This document shows, piece after piece, positions 53,646 through 64,000 of a stretch of 64,000 nt of DNA. Source of the stretch: Neurospora intermedia (lineage: Eukaryota > Ascomycota > Sordariomycetes > Sordariales > Sordariaceae). A program made the translations under genes and the position numbers. How positions within the stretch are numbered: position 1 is the first letter of the stretch; each line of letters starts with the position of its first letter. The notes beneath the pieces were generated by a model that saw only the letters and a list, made by a program, of their open reading frames with translations, ran no database searches and was not told the DNA's origin. The stretch is taken from positions 6,597,001-6,661,000 of the forward strand of contig BTPP01000001.1 of the NCBI GenBank assembly GCA_037102815.1, written 5' to 3'.

Positions 53646-54035
53646 GGAACAGAGATGATACTATGATCTCGATGAGATTACGGTGATGTAAGTAGGTACC
53701 GCTACTGGTCGCGCCTTCATCGTGATGAATTTCGCTAACGCAAGGAAGTCAGCCTTCTATCTTTACATCGACTTTCTTTCCGGAGTCACCTCACTTGGAT
53801 CACGACGTGATTGCGGGCAATCACACATCGCATACTCTCGTTTCTGCACATAGTCGACGGGACTACTGGAAATACATCCATTCACGACATACCTTAGCAT
53901 ATAGACTTGGACTCGCATTATAGACGCCATAAAATAGAGGCTGGCGAGTGTACGCTAGCATCAATCGAAACTTCATTTTTTCTCTCTTTTCTTCTCTTCC
54001 CTATCCCCTATAGGTACCTACTCAAAACTTGGTAC

Positions 54036-54903
54036 TCAAAACTTCAACCCCATCCCCCTAAAAGCCTTCACACTCCCCTCAAACACCTCCCTCCTCTTCG
54101 CATCCACCTCCTTCCACCCCCTCTGCTGATCCACCCAGACCTCCTCCCTCTCTTCATTCTGCAGCTCCCCCCACGTGAAATCGGCAAACTCATTCAACTC
54201 CATACCAATATCCCCCAGTCCCATCTCCACCAAGTCCGGCTGAATCGTGTGCAACTCCGTCTTGACAGCAGGCGGCATGATTTCCACCACCTTGATGTGC
54301 TTGGTGTGCTCTGCCTCTGGGCCCGTCAATTGAGCGCGGAGGGACCACACGAGCGAGTGGGCGGCGGCTTTGCTTGCGGAGTAGTTGGCGCAGCGCGGGA
54401 GGGGGATGACGGAGAGACCGGAGGTGACGACGATGATGGAGGTGGGGTTGGGGGCGAGGGAGATCAGGTGTGGCATGAAGAGGGCGATCATGTTCAAGGG
54501 GGAGAGGTAGTTGGTGGTGAGTTCGGTGGTGTGGGCTGCGAGGTCGATGGTGGTGGGGTTGGTGAACAAGAGGGTCTTTTGGAGACCGGCGTTGAGGAGG
54601 ATGGAGTCGAGGGTGGGGTAGGTGGTCGTGATGCTGGTAGGTGTTAGTGGGAGGGATGGAAGGTGGGAAGTAGGAGGGAACGTACTGCTTCACCCAGTTG
54701 GGAAGGGCGGCGAGGTCAGAGATGTCAAAGGGCTCGGCGGCCACCTTGTTGGAACCGTGCTTCTTGACGAGAGCGTCGAGACGATCCTTGCGGCGGCCGA
54801 CGGCGATGACGAAGACACCGCTGTTGATCATGCGCTCGGCGAGGGCGAGGCCGATGCCGGAGGTGGCGCCGGTGATAAGGACGGTCTTGTAAGGGAAAGG
54901 CAT
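54036..54903 (-). CDS. Short-chain dehydrogenase/reductase (DltE-like SDR)
   Basis: Two exons, 54686-54903 and 54036-54633 (minus strand), 271 aa. The 52-nt intron has donor GTACGT, branch CACTAAC and acceptor CCAG, phase 2. NAD(P)-binding motif TGATSGIG at residues 11-18 with RRKDR at the end of beta-2, suggesting NADPH preference. LLNAG is the structural NAG motif, VTSG holds the catalytic Ser, and YSASK gives catalytic Tyr157 and Lys161. All catalytic residues are present and the length is normal for a classical SDR. The substrate is not predictable. The HET gene follows on the same strand. Confidence 0.88.
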
Positions 54904-55359
54904 GGTGATGATTGAATGGTGAAGTATGGTTGATGATGTGAGTAGAGCTTGACAGAAAGAGTTGGCGAAGACGTTGGGTAATATATATTCTAGAACAATG
55001 GCGGTTGAATCAATGTAGTGGTTTTAACTCCTAAGTCCGAAACTGTGGAGTCAGTCTGCTTCGGCAGTGTAGCATATGGTAGGGGTCCGTTGAGCTTGTT
55101 GTGGGGCCAACATCGCCGGCATGACATGACCTCACGACTTCTTGATGATTCCATGTGTGTGAGAATGTGTAATCAACAGAATCATTATAAAGCAAAAATG
55201 CTACACTGCCACTTGAAGGATCCTGCGTCGGCCGAGGAGTATCGTAGTTTCCCTGTGATGTTGCAATTTTGAGGTTGTGAGAATGAACAATAATGTCGGT
55301 GCCTGGACCAGCTCGTTCATGCACGGGGTAAACTTTACGCCGCAGAAATGGAGTGGGCA
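54904..55359. other. Intergenic
   Basis: Promoter of the SDR gene (TATA-like ATATATAT near 54981 on the upstream side) and 3' region of the HET gene. No frame supported. Confidence 0.4.
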
Positions 55360-57698
55360 TTACTCCAAATACACCACTCGCTTCATCGGCTTCACCTTCT
55401 CAAACTCAACATCACTCTGCACCGTTATGAACGTTCTCCTCTCTGCCACCTGTCCTCTTCCATCCTGGCTTGTAACCCAATCCAGCACAATCATGTACAC
55501 CGTGTCCTTCACAAACTTTTCGTCTTGTGTGTGCCTCAATCTCTCGACAACCAGACACTCATATTCCCCCGTCTTGAGCGTATGTGGATGAGGAAAGTTT
55601 CTCTCCGACACGATGCCGAATGATTGCTCATCCTCATTCTCCGGCTTTTTGAGGAACGCCTCGCTAAACGGATCCGTGCGGATGTAGAACTTGCAAACGT
55701 AGCCGTTGAGGGTCAGTTTTTTGCCTTCGCATCCAACAAACTCCGGAACCATTTCACTCTTCACGTCCCTCCCTCTTCGCCCTTTACCGGCTTTCACGAG
55801 CGAGCCATCTAGCAAAGAGGTCTGATCGAACGTGACGTGCCCCTCCCAGCCACACCAACTCCACGACGGGAAGCCTTCTCGCCTTTGAGGACGGGCAATA
55901 TCCCACGGCGGGGAGTCCTTGTGTAGCCTCTCGGGCTTGGGAAACGACCAATCATGGGACCAGCCCAAGGTAAGAGGAAATTGGCGCAGGGGAAGGCCCC
56001 ATTCGAACCCGCAAGGGAAGAGATGGCGCTGCAAAGCGGAGAGCAAACCGAGACAGGCGTTGAGGGAGTCTGAGGGCCAGGACATCTGACGGCTGGTGTA
56101 GTCTATGATGAGGCCAGTGTAAAGGAGGATGCTTTGAGGGTCTGGTACGGAGATCTAATGGGTCCATCTGTTAGCGGGGAAGCAGACAAGGGGGGAGAGA
56201 GAGCTAACCTTGGTGTCAATGAGGTTAAACCCATTCATCAACTGCCTAAAGGAATCCATAGGCCGGTCCGATAGATGCCCGTAACAACTGGGATCATAGG
56301 CATCTGGTGCTCCAAAGCGCTGGCAGGAGATGCCGAGCTGTTTGTCAGAGAAGAAGAGGGACCGCTTGGACAGCATGCCTTCCTGGAAGGTCCAGGCCCG
56401 AGTGTCCCATGCAGAAGCGGCCATTTCGTCTTCAACGACAGCGGGGATGGTGAAGAGCTTGCGGCCGTTGATGGTCTCATGAATTTGCGTCTCCCGTTTT
56501 CGGGAGACTCCGCAGAGGCCAGCGTTGGAGTTCTGGCCAGAGAGGGCAACGAGGGTTACGGCGGCGCATTGGTAAATGAGATCCATCATGGCGAGTTGCT
56601 GGGTCTTTTCGGCTTTCTCTTGGTCGGAGAGTGTGTCCCAGGGTTTCTGATTGATGCAGAGGGCGTCAACCTGGAGGGATTGTCAGTTTCACGTCTGCAG
56701 ATAACTTGGCTCAGGTTGCTTACCCAGAGATACTGCTTCCCAAGCTTCTTGGTGACAGTCATGGAGTCCTCAATAGTCTGCGGCAGAGTCTTCTTTTCCA
56801 AGGCCCCTTCCTCCGGCATGATTCCACCCCAGGTATAGCTAAGAGCGACATATTCGCAACCCTCCGGGTAGGGAACCACCTTGCGTTTGAAAACATCGAT
56901 CATCTTTGTGGTGAATAATTCCTTGGGATTTGTAGAGAGGCAGTATTCTTTGTGGTTCTTCCAGCAAACATCAAGACCATTCCTTGCAAACTCAAAGTCA
57001 ACATACGGCTCAACCAACCGCCCGTTGTACTGTTTCCGGTCATGGAACGTGTCCTCAGTGGCCAAGCATATAGCAGGGCCCGTCATTTCAGAGCTTTGCA
57101 CACCTAGCTCCTTGTCTGAGAAGAGCAAAGGAACTCGGAGGTCGTCGATCATGTGGCTGAAATGGCGCAGACCCAAGAAGATGGCACTGTCAGCCCTTGT
57201 CTTTTCAGGAAGGTACTGCCAACCCGCATGTCGGACATAGGCACGATAGGGAGTGAGTCTCATGCCTTTGATGTCGGGACGTATGCCCTCTGTGGGCATA
57301 ATGCGGTAGATGAGCCGGCAGAAGGGGCATGATGCATGCAAGGTGAGCGATCCGAGTTCACCGAGGTCGAGCTCATGGGGCTTGAGGCGGACGAAGTAAT
57401 CCCTGAATTTGTCACTGTCTTCGGGAATGAGGCCCGAGGGGAGTGGCTCCGAAAGCTCGAAGACCCTGAGGGGGTTGTAGTCGGCGCAGCGTTTGCAGAG
57501 CGAGCTGGGCTTATCTTGAAGCTGCTTGAGAAGCTTCTCATCATCGGCAGAGAGCGGGCAAAGTTGGTTGAACTGCTCCTCTGGTCCGAAGTGGTCCGAC
57601 TCTTTTGCTGAATCTCGGGACTTTTGCTTGGGACATGGCTTTGAGACAGGCTCAAGCTCTCGGCAAAAGATGCAGAGTCTGAAGTCGGAAGAGGCCAT
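55360..57698 (-). CDS. HET-domain heterokaryon-incompatibility-type protein
   Basis: Three exons, 56724-57698, 56209-56670 and 55360-56154; 743 aa. Intron 1 (donor GTAAGC, acceptor CCAG) and intron 2 (donor GTTAGC, branch CTAAC, acceptor TTAG) are both phase 0. The joined protein restores the three HET signatures: YVALSYTWGG, then QYLWV joined to DALCINQ across intron 1, and AWDTRAWTFQEGMLSKRSLF. LVALSGQNSNAGLCGVSRKR also fits. The N-terminus has paired cysteines (CIFC, CKRC, CPFCRLIY) that may bind zinc. HET proteins trigger cell death when unlike hyphae fuse, or act in innate defence; this one carries no NACHT or other NLR module. Its C-terminal half (WSWCGWEG) is the usual variable part. 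Confidence 0.9.
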
Positions 57699-58653
57699 TT
57701 TGAGGTTAGTTGTGTTGAGTGAGCGATGGCAATGAATATGGGTGCAGGCTTACTAGTTCTTATGTTTCGGCCAGGCAGAGGATGCTCTGGAGACTGGACT
57801 TCAGCTGAGTTGTTGAGCTCGCCCGTAACTGGCTGCCCAATATCTTTGACTCCATCTCGGCTGATGCATTGCTGCCTGGATGCTTATGGCGGCTGACGAT
57901 CGTGGAAAGTGGCTAGAGCCGGGTAAGTATGATCCTTGCCGTAGGATCACTTAGTCGGAAATGTGGAAAAGTGGTTGATCAAGCGGACTCAAAGGGAAAA
58001 AAGACGGGCACGAGTTCCATGGAGCTGTCGAGGTGAAGAACAGCCCGTGTTAGTGGTCTCTGCCATTGACGCAGTGTTCTGGTGGAGGTGCGCTAACAAG
58101 GACGCTGTGTCGGCGTGAAAATACAGGACAGCGTAGCGCAGAGTGAGGGTGTCCAGCAGGTGATGAATGTTGGTCTCGTCTCCCGCCACCATCGCAATTG
58201 GTGACGCGACGCGAGAAAATCATCTCAGAGGAAGGAGTTGGAGATGAGATTCAAGTTCGGGCGACACAAAGCCGGGAGCATCCACCGTCGGTAGTCTTGT
58301 CCCGCTGTTTAGTTGCCGGACTTGCCGGAATCGGGACGGGCAACGGCTCAAAGCGGGTCGCTGCCTCCCTCGCACCTGCTGAGCCGGCGATTGATGGCGT
58401 CATTAAGTCCGATCCTACCCCTCCAACAAGTAAACAGCATCAACACCCTCAATTGCTGGTGTTTTCCCAAACTCCGACCGTTCGATTCGAGGCCCTCAGT
58501 GTCGTTCCTTAGTTGGTGAGTCGATGGGTTCATCTGGGAAATCGGAGATAGGCGTTAAAACCACTAACCCCTGCTTACACCGTGACTCCTTCTCCTCCTC
58601 TCCGGCCCATGCAACCCCTCATGCGGGGTGTGTTTCCATGTCAACAAGCAACA
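57699..58653. other. Divergent promoter region between HET and aldo/keto reductase genes
   Basis: About 1 kb without a convincing gene. The two flanking genes are transcribed away from it. Confidence 0.45.
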
Positions 58654-58660
58654 TATAAAC
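58654..58660 (+). promoter_or_regulatory. TATA-like box of aldo/keto reductase
   Basis: TATAAAC 109 bp before the ATG at 58763. Confidence 0.45.
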
Positions 58661-58762
58661 ATCACCACCCGCCCATTCCCAAGAACCATTGGATTTCAAG
58701 CCAGCATCTAACAACCCCAATCCGAACCAGATAAAAATATCCACCCAGAACCAACAGCCAAA

Positions 58763-59877
58763 ATGCCCCTCATCGCCCAAAACCCCCAGCCCCGTGTGAT
58801 CCTAGGTCTCATGACCTTTGGCACCGACCCCGAGACGGGCGCGCGCGTCACCACCATCCCCGAGTTCAGCAAGGTCCTCGACCTCTTCCAGTCGCGGGGG
58901 TACAACGAAGTCGACACGGCGCGCGTGTACATTGGCGGAAAGCAAGAAGCTTTCACGCGCGAGGCAGGCTGGAAGGACCGCGGCCTGACGCTGGCTACCA
59001 AGGTCATCTACCCCACCAACGGAGGAGATAACACGCGGGACAAGGTCCTGGAGAGCGCCGACATTAGTCTAAAGGAGTTGGGGACGGATTGTGTGGATAT
59101 TTTGTATTTGCATGCTGCTGTACGTCACCCCCTGTCCCCTCTATCCAGTATGTAAGGAGACTGACAGACGCCCGTAAAAAGGACCGCAAAACCCCCTTTG
59201 CCGAAACCCTCTCGGCCATCAACGACCTGCACAAAGCCGGCAAGTTCGTCCGCTTTGGCATCTCCAACTTCACCTCGTTCGAAGTCGCCGAGATCGTCAT
59301 GACGTGCAAGTACAACAACTGGGTCCTGCCCACCATCTACCAAGGCATGTACAACGCCATCACCCGGTCTCTCGAGACAGAGCTCGTCCTGGCGTGCCGG
59401 CGCTACGGCCTCGACATCGTCGTCTACAACCCCCTCGCCGGCGGTCTCTTCTCAGGCAAAATCAAGTCGCACGACATGGTGCCCGAGTCGGGCCGGTTTT
59501 CCGACGTCAACAAGATGGGCGTCATGTACCGCGGGAGGTACTTCAAGGAATCCACCTTCCGCGCGTTGCAGGTGGTCGAGCAGGCGGTGGAGAAGGCGGG
59601 GCTTACCATGATTGAGACGGCGTTGCGGTGGATGGTGCATCATAGTGCGCTGAAGATCAAGGATGGGAATGATGGTGTGATCATTGGTGTTAGCAGTATT
59701 GATCAGCTGGATAGCAACTTGACGGACCTCGAAAAGGGACCGCTGCCTGAAGAGGTGGTGAAGGCCCTGGATGAGGCGTGGAAGATTGCAAAGGTTGATA
59801 CGGTCAATTACTGGCATGGAACCGTCGAGTATGGCTATGATGTGAGGGAGGCCCTATTTGGGAAGAACGCGAAATAG
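58763..59877 (+). CDS. Aldo/keto reductase (aflatoxin B1-aldehyde reductase type, AKR7-like)
   Basis: Exons 58763-59119 and 59182-59877, 350 aa. The 62-nt intron has donor GTACGT, branch CTGAC and acceptor AAAAAG; it is phase 0 and joins LYLHAA to DRKTPFAETL, as expected for the family. AKR tetrad: Asp and Tyr in EVDTARVYIGG, Lys in LATKV, His in LYLHAAD. RFGISNFTSFEVAEI and VYNPLAGGLFSG are typical AKR7-group blocks. The C-terminus is complete (YWHGTVEYGYDVREALFGKN). Members reduce dialdehydes and other carbonyls with NADPH in the cytosol. The donor follows the codon for the catalytic-loop alanine, a common intron site. The substrate is unknown; detoxification is the usual role. Confidence 0.9.
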
Positions 59878-62800
59878 GTGGAAGCTGTATATAGTGCGGT
59901 AATGATGTTATGAATTGGCTGAGCCAAAGTTTATGGTTATGTTGTAGCCAATGTCGTGACTATGATGTGAATACTTGTGACCACCTGAACATGGGAACAA
60001 CTCAGATGAGACTTGACTTTACTGCGTCGGTATGGCCATCGTCAAGACAGGTAGGTCCCAATGTTGGTCCCACTAACCCGCCCCGCCCCGCCCCGACTTC
60101 CGGCTGCCCGCCCGTCCGTACCGTGTCCGTGCACTCCGGATGCCGTACCCCATACCGTGCGCGGCGCGGCACCGAGCTTCCAGAATTCGGTCAGTTGTCT
60201 CAAAGTCCCGCAATTCAGGGAGGGCGGGGGGGCGCAGCGCAGCGGTTCGAGAACTTCACTTCTTCGGGCTGGACCAGCATCCCCGGGCCGTCCGGAACAT
60301 TTGGGTCTCGTATTCCAGGTTTTCCAGAAAGGTCGTGATCCCGGTGTTTTTTGGTTCATTCTCCACATGTCCCCGTGTGTAATTTCCGGAGTGTGTTCTG
60401 GAATCTGGAATCTGAATCTAGTGTAGAGTTCTGGAGTTCTGTCTGGATCTGAAGTTCTGGACTATGCTCTTTTATGCTCTTGATAATGTTGGGACGTCTT
60501 GTGTTTTGTCTCTCAGCTGGCAGATACATATATGCATGTCAATATGGAAGACTGGACTTTATGCTCTGCAACGGACAGTGATAGACGACCGTGACTGCAA
60601 TCAAGAATCTATTCATCCATCTTACAATTAGAAGCTGTGTACAAAGTCGGCCCGCGAGATTGATCGACGGCAACAAACAGAACCGCAATTACGGCGATCT
60701 GCAAGGGATTGTCGTGTAGTGTACACGTGTACTATATATAGAGCTAAGGTAAGACATACATACAAAATTTGACACGTCGGGGCGCTGCGGGCCGGATCCA
60801 TTCAGTCCCAAACGGCGACGAGAGGAATGTGTGCACTACACTAGAAGTAGTCATGGGGATGAATGTTGGGTTATATTGCAATACACTACACATACGTACA
60901 TACCACAACGCAAGTCCGTCCGTTCGTCCGTACGTCCGTTCTTGACACCATAGAGAGGTCTCGGGGATGACATTCATATCAATCTATCGTGGCGCCAGAT
61001 CATACGGAAGCAATCGCCAATGATCGTTCGTGGCAGTGGTAGTGGTAAGTAGTGGTAATCGACTACCGGTCCGGACTCCGAAAATCACGCGCGCTTCTCA
61101 AAGCCCAAAGCCCAAAAAGAAGCAAGCATATGATGTTAAGCGCCGTCACCTACCTTCAATTGCCATTTTCTCGATCATCACATGCACTTCGACCGGCAGC
61201 TGGTGCTGAGGTGTAAGGTGGCTCGGTGGAAAGAAAATAAACGCCAAGCAAAGCGAAATGCAAGTGCCGGGCGTGAAAGTTGACTTGCATACAGCGTTTC
61301 CTTGCAGGAGGACTCATTCGGTTTCCGGCGGCTGCGATTGCGCTTTGCGGTCGGCGATCGAGAAACACACTTTTCTTCTTTCTTTTCTCGCTCATGATTG
61401 ATGTCTCTTCCTACTACATATGAATTTTAGACTAACCCCGTTCTAACCGTTGTAAATTGATAGAAAATGAACTCACAGGCATGTCAACCTGGAATCCTTC
61501 CTCTGCTAAGAAGGCGAAGCCGAGGTACACATCTGATTCTAGACTGCCGTTTGATGGAACTGATTCACCACAAAATACTCCGAATTATGTACCTACCTAT
61601 TGAAGATTTCAGGAGACGTTACGTTTCCCCTTCCATGGCTTCTTCTTCTTCACGCGGACAATGCGAACAATGCGAACAATGTTTCGCCCTACTCTGGCCC
61701 ATGTTTCAGATTTTGATGTGTGTACCGTGACCTCCGTCTTCTAGGTCCCCCTCCACTCTCCATGTCTCGCTCGCTTCGTTGCCCACGTACCCAAACTGAG
61801 CTTTTTCCCCGGAGGAGGACGCCCGCAGGGCATCGAAGGAGGCGGCTGTGCAACCCACTCATTGCACTGCATCATCTAGCCAGGGACATGTTGCCATCCG
61901 CGACGAATCCACACTTCACACCATCATTATCTTCCAGGTGCCCCAGGGCTTTGTTTATGGCGTGTGTACCGTACCCCAGAGTTTTAAATGTTGATGTTTG
62001 GCCTCTGTTTGTGCTACTACCTGCCTGTGAATGGTTACCGGAGAGCTGGTCTCCGTACCCGCGAATCTGGTTCAGGACCAGGACCAAGCAAGGCCCAGGG
62101 GCAATGACAGACAGCTGGAGTCGCTGGAGACCGACCAGGGAGATGGGAGGAAAACACAGTCAGTCGTGAACTAGGGCGAATGAAGCTTCTAGGCGAAATG
62201 GAGAAATGACGATGGTCCCGATGTGGGGGAAGGGAATTGAATGAATGACTTTGTTTTGTTGCACTGCACTGCCGCTGTCTGTACATAATGTATGTGGCCG
62301 CAAGTCAAGGCAACGCTCCGCACTGCATCCGCCGTCTCTCAACCCGACTGCGCCAGAATGCATGTCTGTGGTGGTTTGGTAACCACGTGGATGGGTCGTT
62401 CCGGTTTCAATGGGCAGCCAGGAACAGGAACCTGTCGTCAATACATGTACATACATATATCAGAATGGTGTGTGTGTGTGTGCAATGATGAATGTGGTCC
62501 AACTTGTGGCTGCTTCTTCAGCCCTGCACGCACAAGGAAAGCCGTCAGTCTGTTCCAAAAAGGCTCCTTCTGGTGGTAATGTTTGTGTGCCGCACCCGCC
62601 CGTCCTTTATGGTTCGTGGATTTTATGACTTTGTTTGACGGTTTTGGAATGAGTGTGTGTGTTGATTGGTGGGATGAGCAACAAGGGAACACACAAGTTA
62701 TGGACAGGGAACCTCTTTTAAGACGTCCCTCTCGCGGATAGTATTCTCAAAAAGGATATCAAAGTGTTGAGCATCCAACGGTTGGGTTACAATTCAGACA

Positions 62801-64000
62801 TCAACACGAGGATTCTCGGCGAGCTTGAAGGAGGGTTCTGACACCGAAACTCATCACATCTTTTGCTGCTACTCTCCAATGCTTCAAGATTCCTTTAACC
62901 GAAAGAACAGGACGGTGTCAATGTGACAAACCCAGGATCTGAGCGCGGGAAGTGCCTGAATGAACTAGCGGTAGGCTTTGTCTGTCAGCAACACTACGGA
63001 AGGAGCACCTAGGACGGATCGTCGGAACAAAGGAATCGAGATCGAAAGAGGCTTCGATTCCGGGCAAGTTAGGCATAATCCGGTGCCGTCTCTTCGTTGT
63101 TTCGTCCGATTCTCTTCAGTGTCGACATCAGATCGTGATCATCGCGGTCATCTTGGTCTGGACCCGATGATGGGTTGATACCAGGAAGATGGCAGATGCC
63201 CAAATGATGGACAGGAATGAATGATGAGGGCCCAGGGGAAGTTCCGTGTTTCGTCTCACTGCACGGGTCGGTGCGGGACCACTTTTAAATGTTAAGGTAG
63301 TCGATGCTTCTGTGTTCTGATAGGCTCCTTTGCTCACATCAAAGTTGCCCGTCCAGGACAAGGAAATGTGTGATTGGCCCGGTTGAGTGTGAGCTGGTGG
63401 TGCATGCCCGCTGTAGCCGCCAATACAGTTGGATATCAACAGATGACCTCGCTCTACTAACATTGGACCGCCACTTCTGCACCCAATCCTGTTAAGATTA
63501 TATAGACACGAGATAGCAATTCCCTCGTGCTCCTCACCGGACGCTTACCTCATCTCGCATCGACGTGGTAATTGCGCTCTCCCATTGGCCAACCAAAGGA
63601 TGCTTTCCCCTCCCTTCGTGGCAGTCATTCCTGTCATTCCCCCTCTTCAGGCTTTTGGCCTTCGCTCAATCATCGCTGGCTGCTATCCGCTAACCCTTGT
63701 GATATCCCCACTTCCCCTGCTGCAGTCAGCCAATCGTTGCGGTCCCTGCTGCTCTTGCTGTGCTCGCTAACCCGGGGCTTGCCCACACTGTTTTCACTTT
63801 TCCCTCCTTTTTGACTCCACCTCCTCTTGTCCGCCCCGCCCGGATTGCGCCGCCAGCACGCGTTCTGCTGGTTCACGCCCGCTGTTCTGTCATTCTGGCC
63901 TGGGCTGTCCGTGGTCCCGGCTTCCAGGTTTTTGCTGGGTGGGCGGGTTGTCGGGCGGCTCCCCCTGCCCGTCCAGGGCACTGTTCCCCAACGTGATGCC
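59878..64000. other. Intergenic, no supported gene
   Basis: Overlapping short frames only. Simple repeats: GAACAATGC-type 9-mers at about 61660-61685, a GT run near 62470, GTCCGT units near 60915-60945. C-rich but non-coding-looking near 60.1 and 63.8 kb. Confidence 0.45.

Noticed and set aside
54190-54612. Readthrough of the SDR first exon into a His/Pro-rich frame
   Set aside because: It is the unspliced reading; removing the 52-nt intron restores the SDR motifs.
1-64000. tRNA, 5S rRNA and CRISPR
   Set aside because: Looked for T-loop-like GGTTCGANTCC with matching stems, 5S-like blocks and regularly spaced repeats; none held up by eye. A tRNAscan or Infernal run would be decisive.

Overview
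This window is nuclear DNA from a filamentous ascomycete, most likely a Sordariomycete of the Neurospora/Sordaria type. The evidence is: genes with short 50-140 nt introns that use GTACGT/GTAAGT-like donors and CTAAC/CTGAC/CTAAT branch sites; purine-rich ATG contexts; a HET-domain incompatibility gene; an Mbp1-type APSES regulator; and AGGTAGGTACC palindromes between genes. The species placement is inference. I saw no rRNA, tRNA, CRISPR or prokaryotic-style operon.

Layout. 1.1-4.5 kb: an F-box/ankyrin protein and an AlkB-family dioxygenase, both on the minus strand. 5.7-9.1 kb: four small intron-containing genes in tandem on the plus strand, encoding Lys/Glu-rich microproteins of 56-70 aa. 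Three of the four were only visible after splicing by eye, and all four share a very short first exon and a phase-2 intron. 11.9-12.75 kb: a secreted precursor with 15 copies of a GRSGYN-type motif and Kex2 (KR) sites, which is a fungal repeat-peptide (KEP/RiPP-like) precursor and the most interesting locus here. 14.6-28.7 kb: a cluster of six related F-box/LRR-like genes (five intact, one internally deleted), interrupted by palindromes and a ~0.4 kb terminal-inverted-repeat element; a 123-bp MITE follows at 29.2 kb. 31.0-34.3 kb: a DMT/EamA-type membrane transporter and a 92-aa three-TM protein. 35.8-38.5 kb: the Mbp1-like cell-cycle transcription factor (three exons), with CGCGT boxes in its own promoter and a long open frame after its stop codon. 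38.8-49.7 kb: gene-poor, with one single-TM protein. 49.8-53.6 kb: small proteins, including two with a shared TFxCGH...CxxC pattern and a frame-broken coiled-coil ORF. 54.0-59.9 kb: an SDR, a three-exon HET-domain protein and an aldo/keto reductase. 59.9-64.0 kb: no gene I can support.

Functional links are loose, as is usual for fungi. Conserved housekeeping genes (AlkB, transporter, MBF subunit) alternate with accessory, fast-evolving material: microproteins, the repeat-peptide precursor, the F-box array, the HET gene, MITEs and hairpins. Several reading frames that look longer begin with GTG or TTG. I moved those starts to the first credible ATG and say so in each entry.
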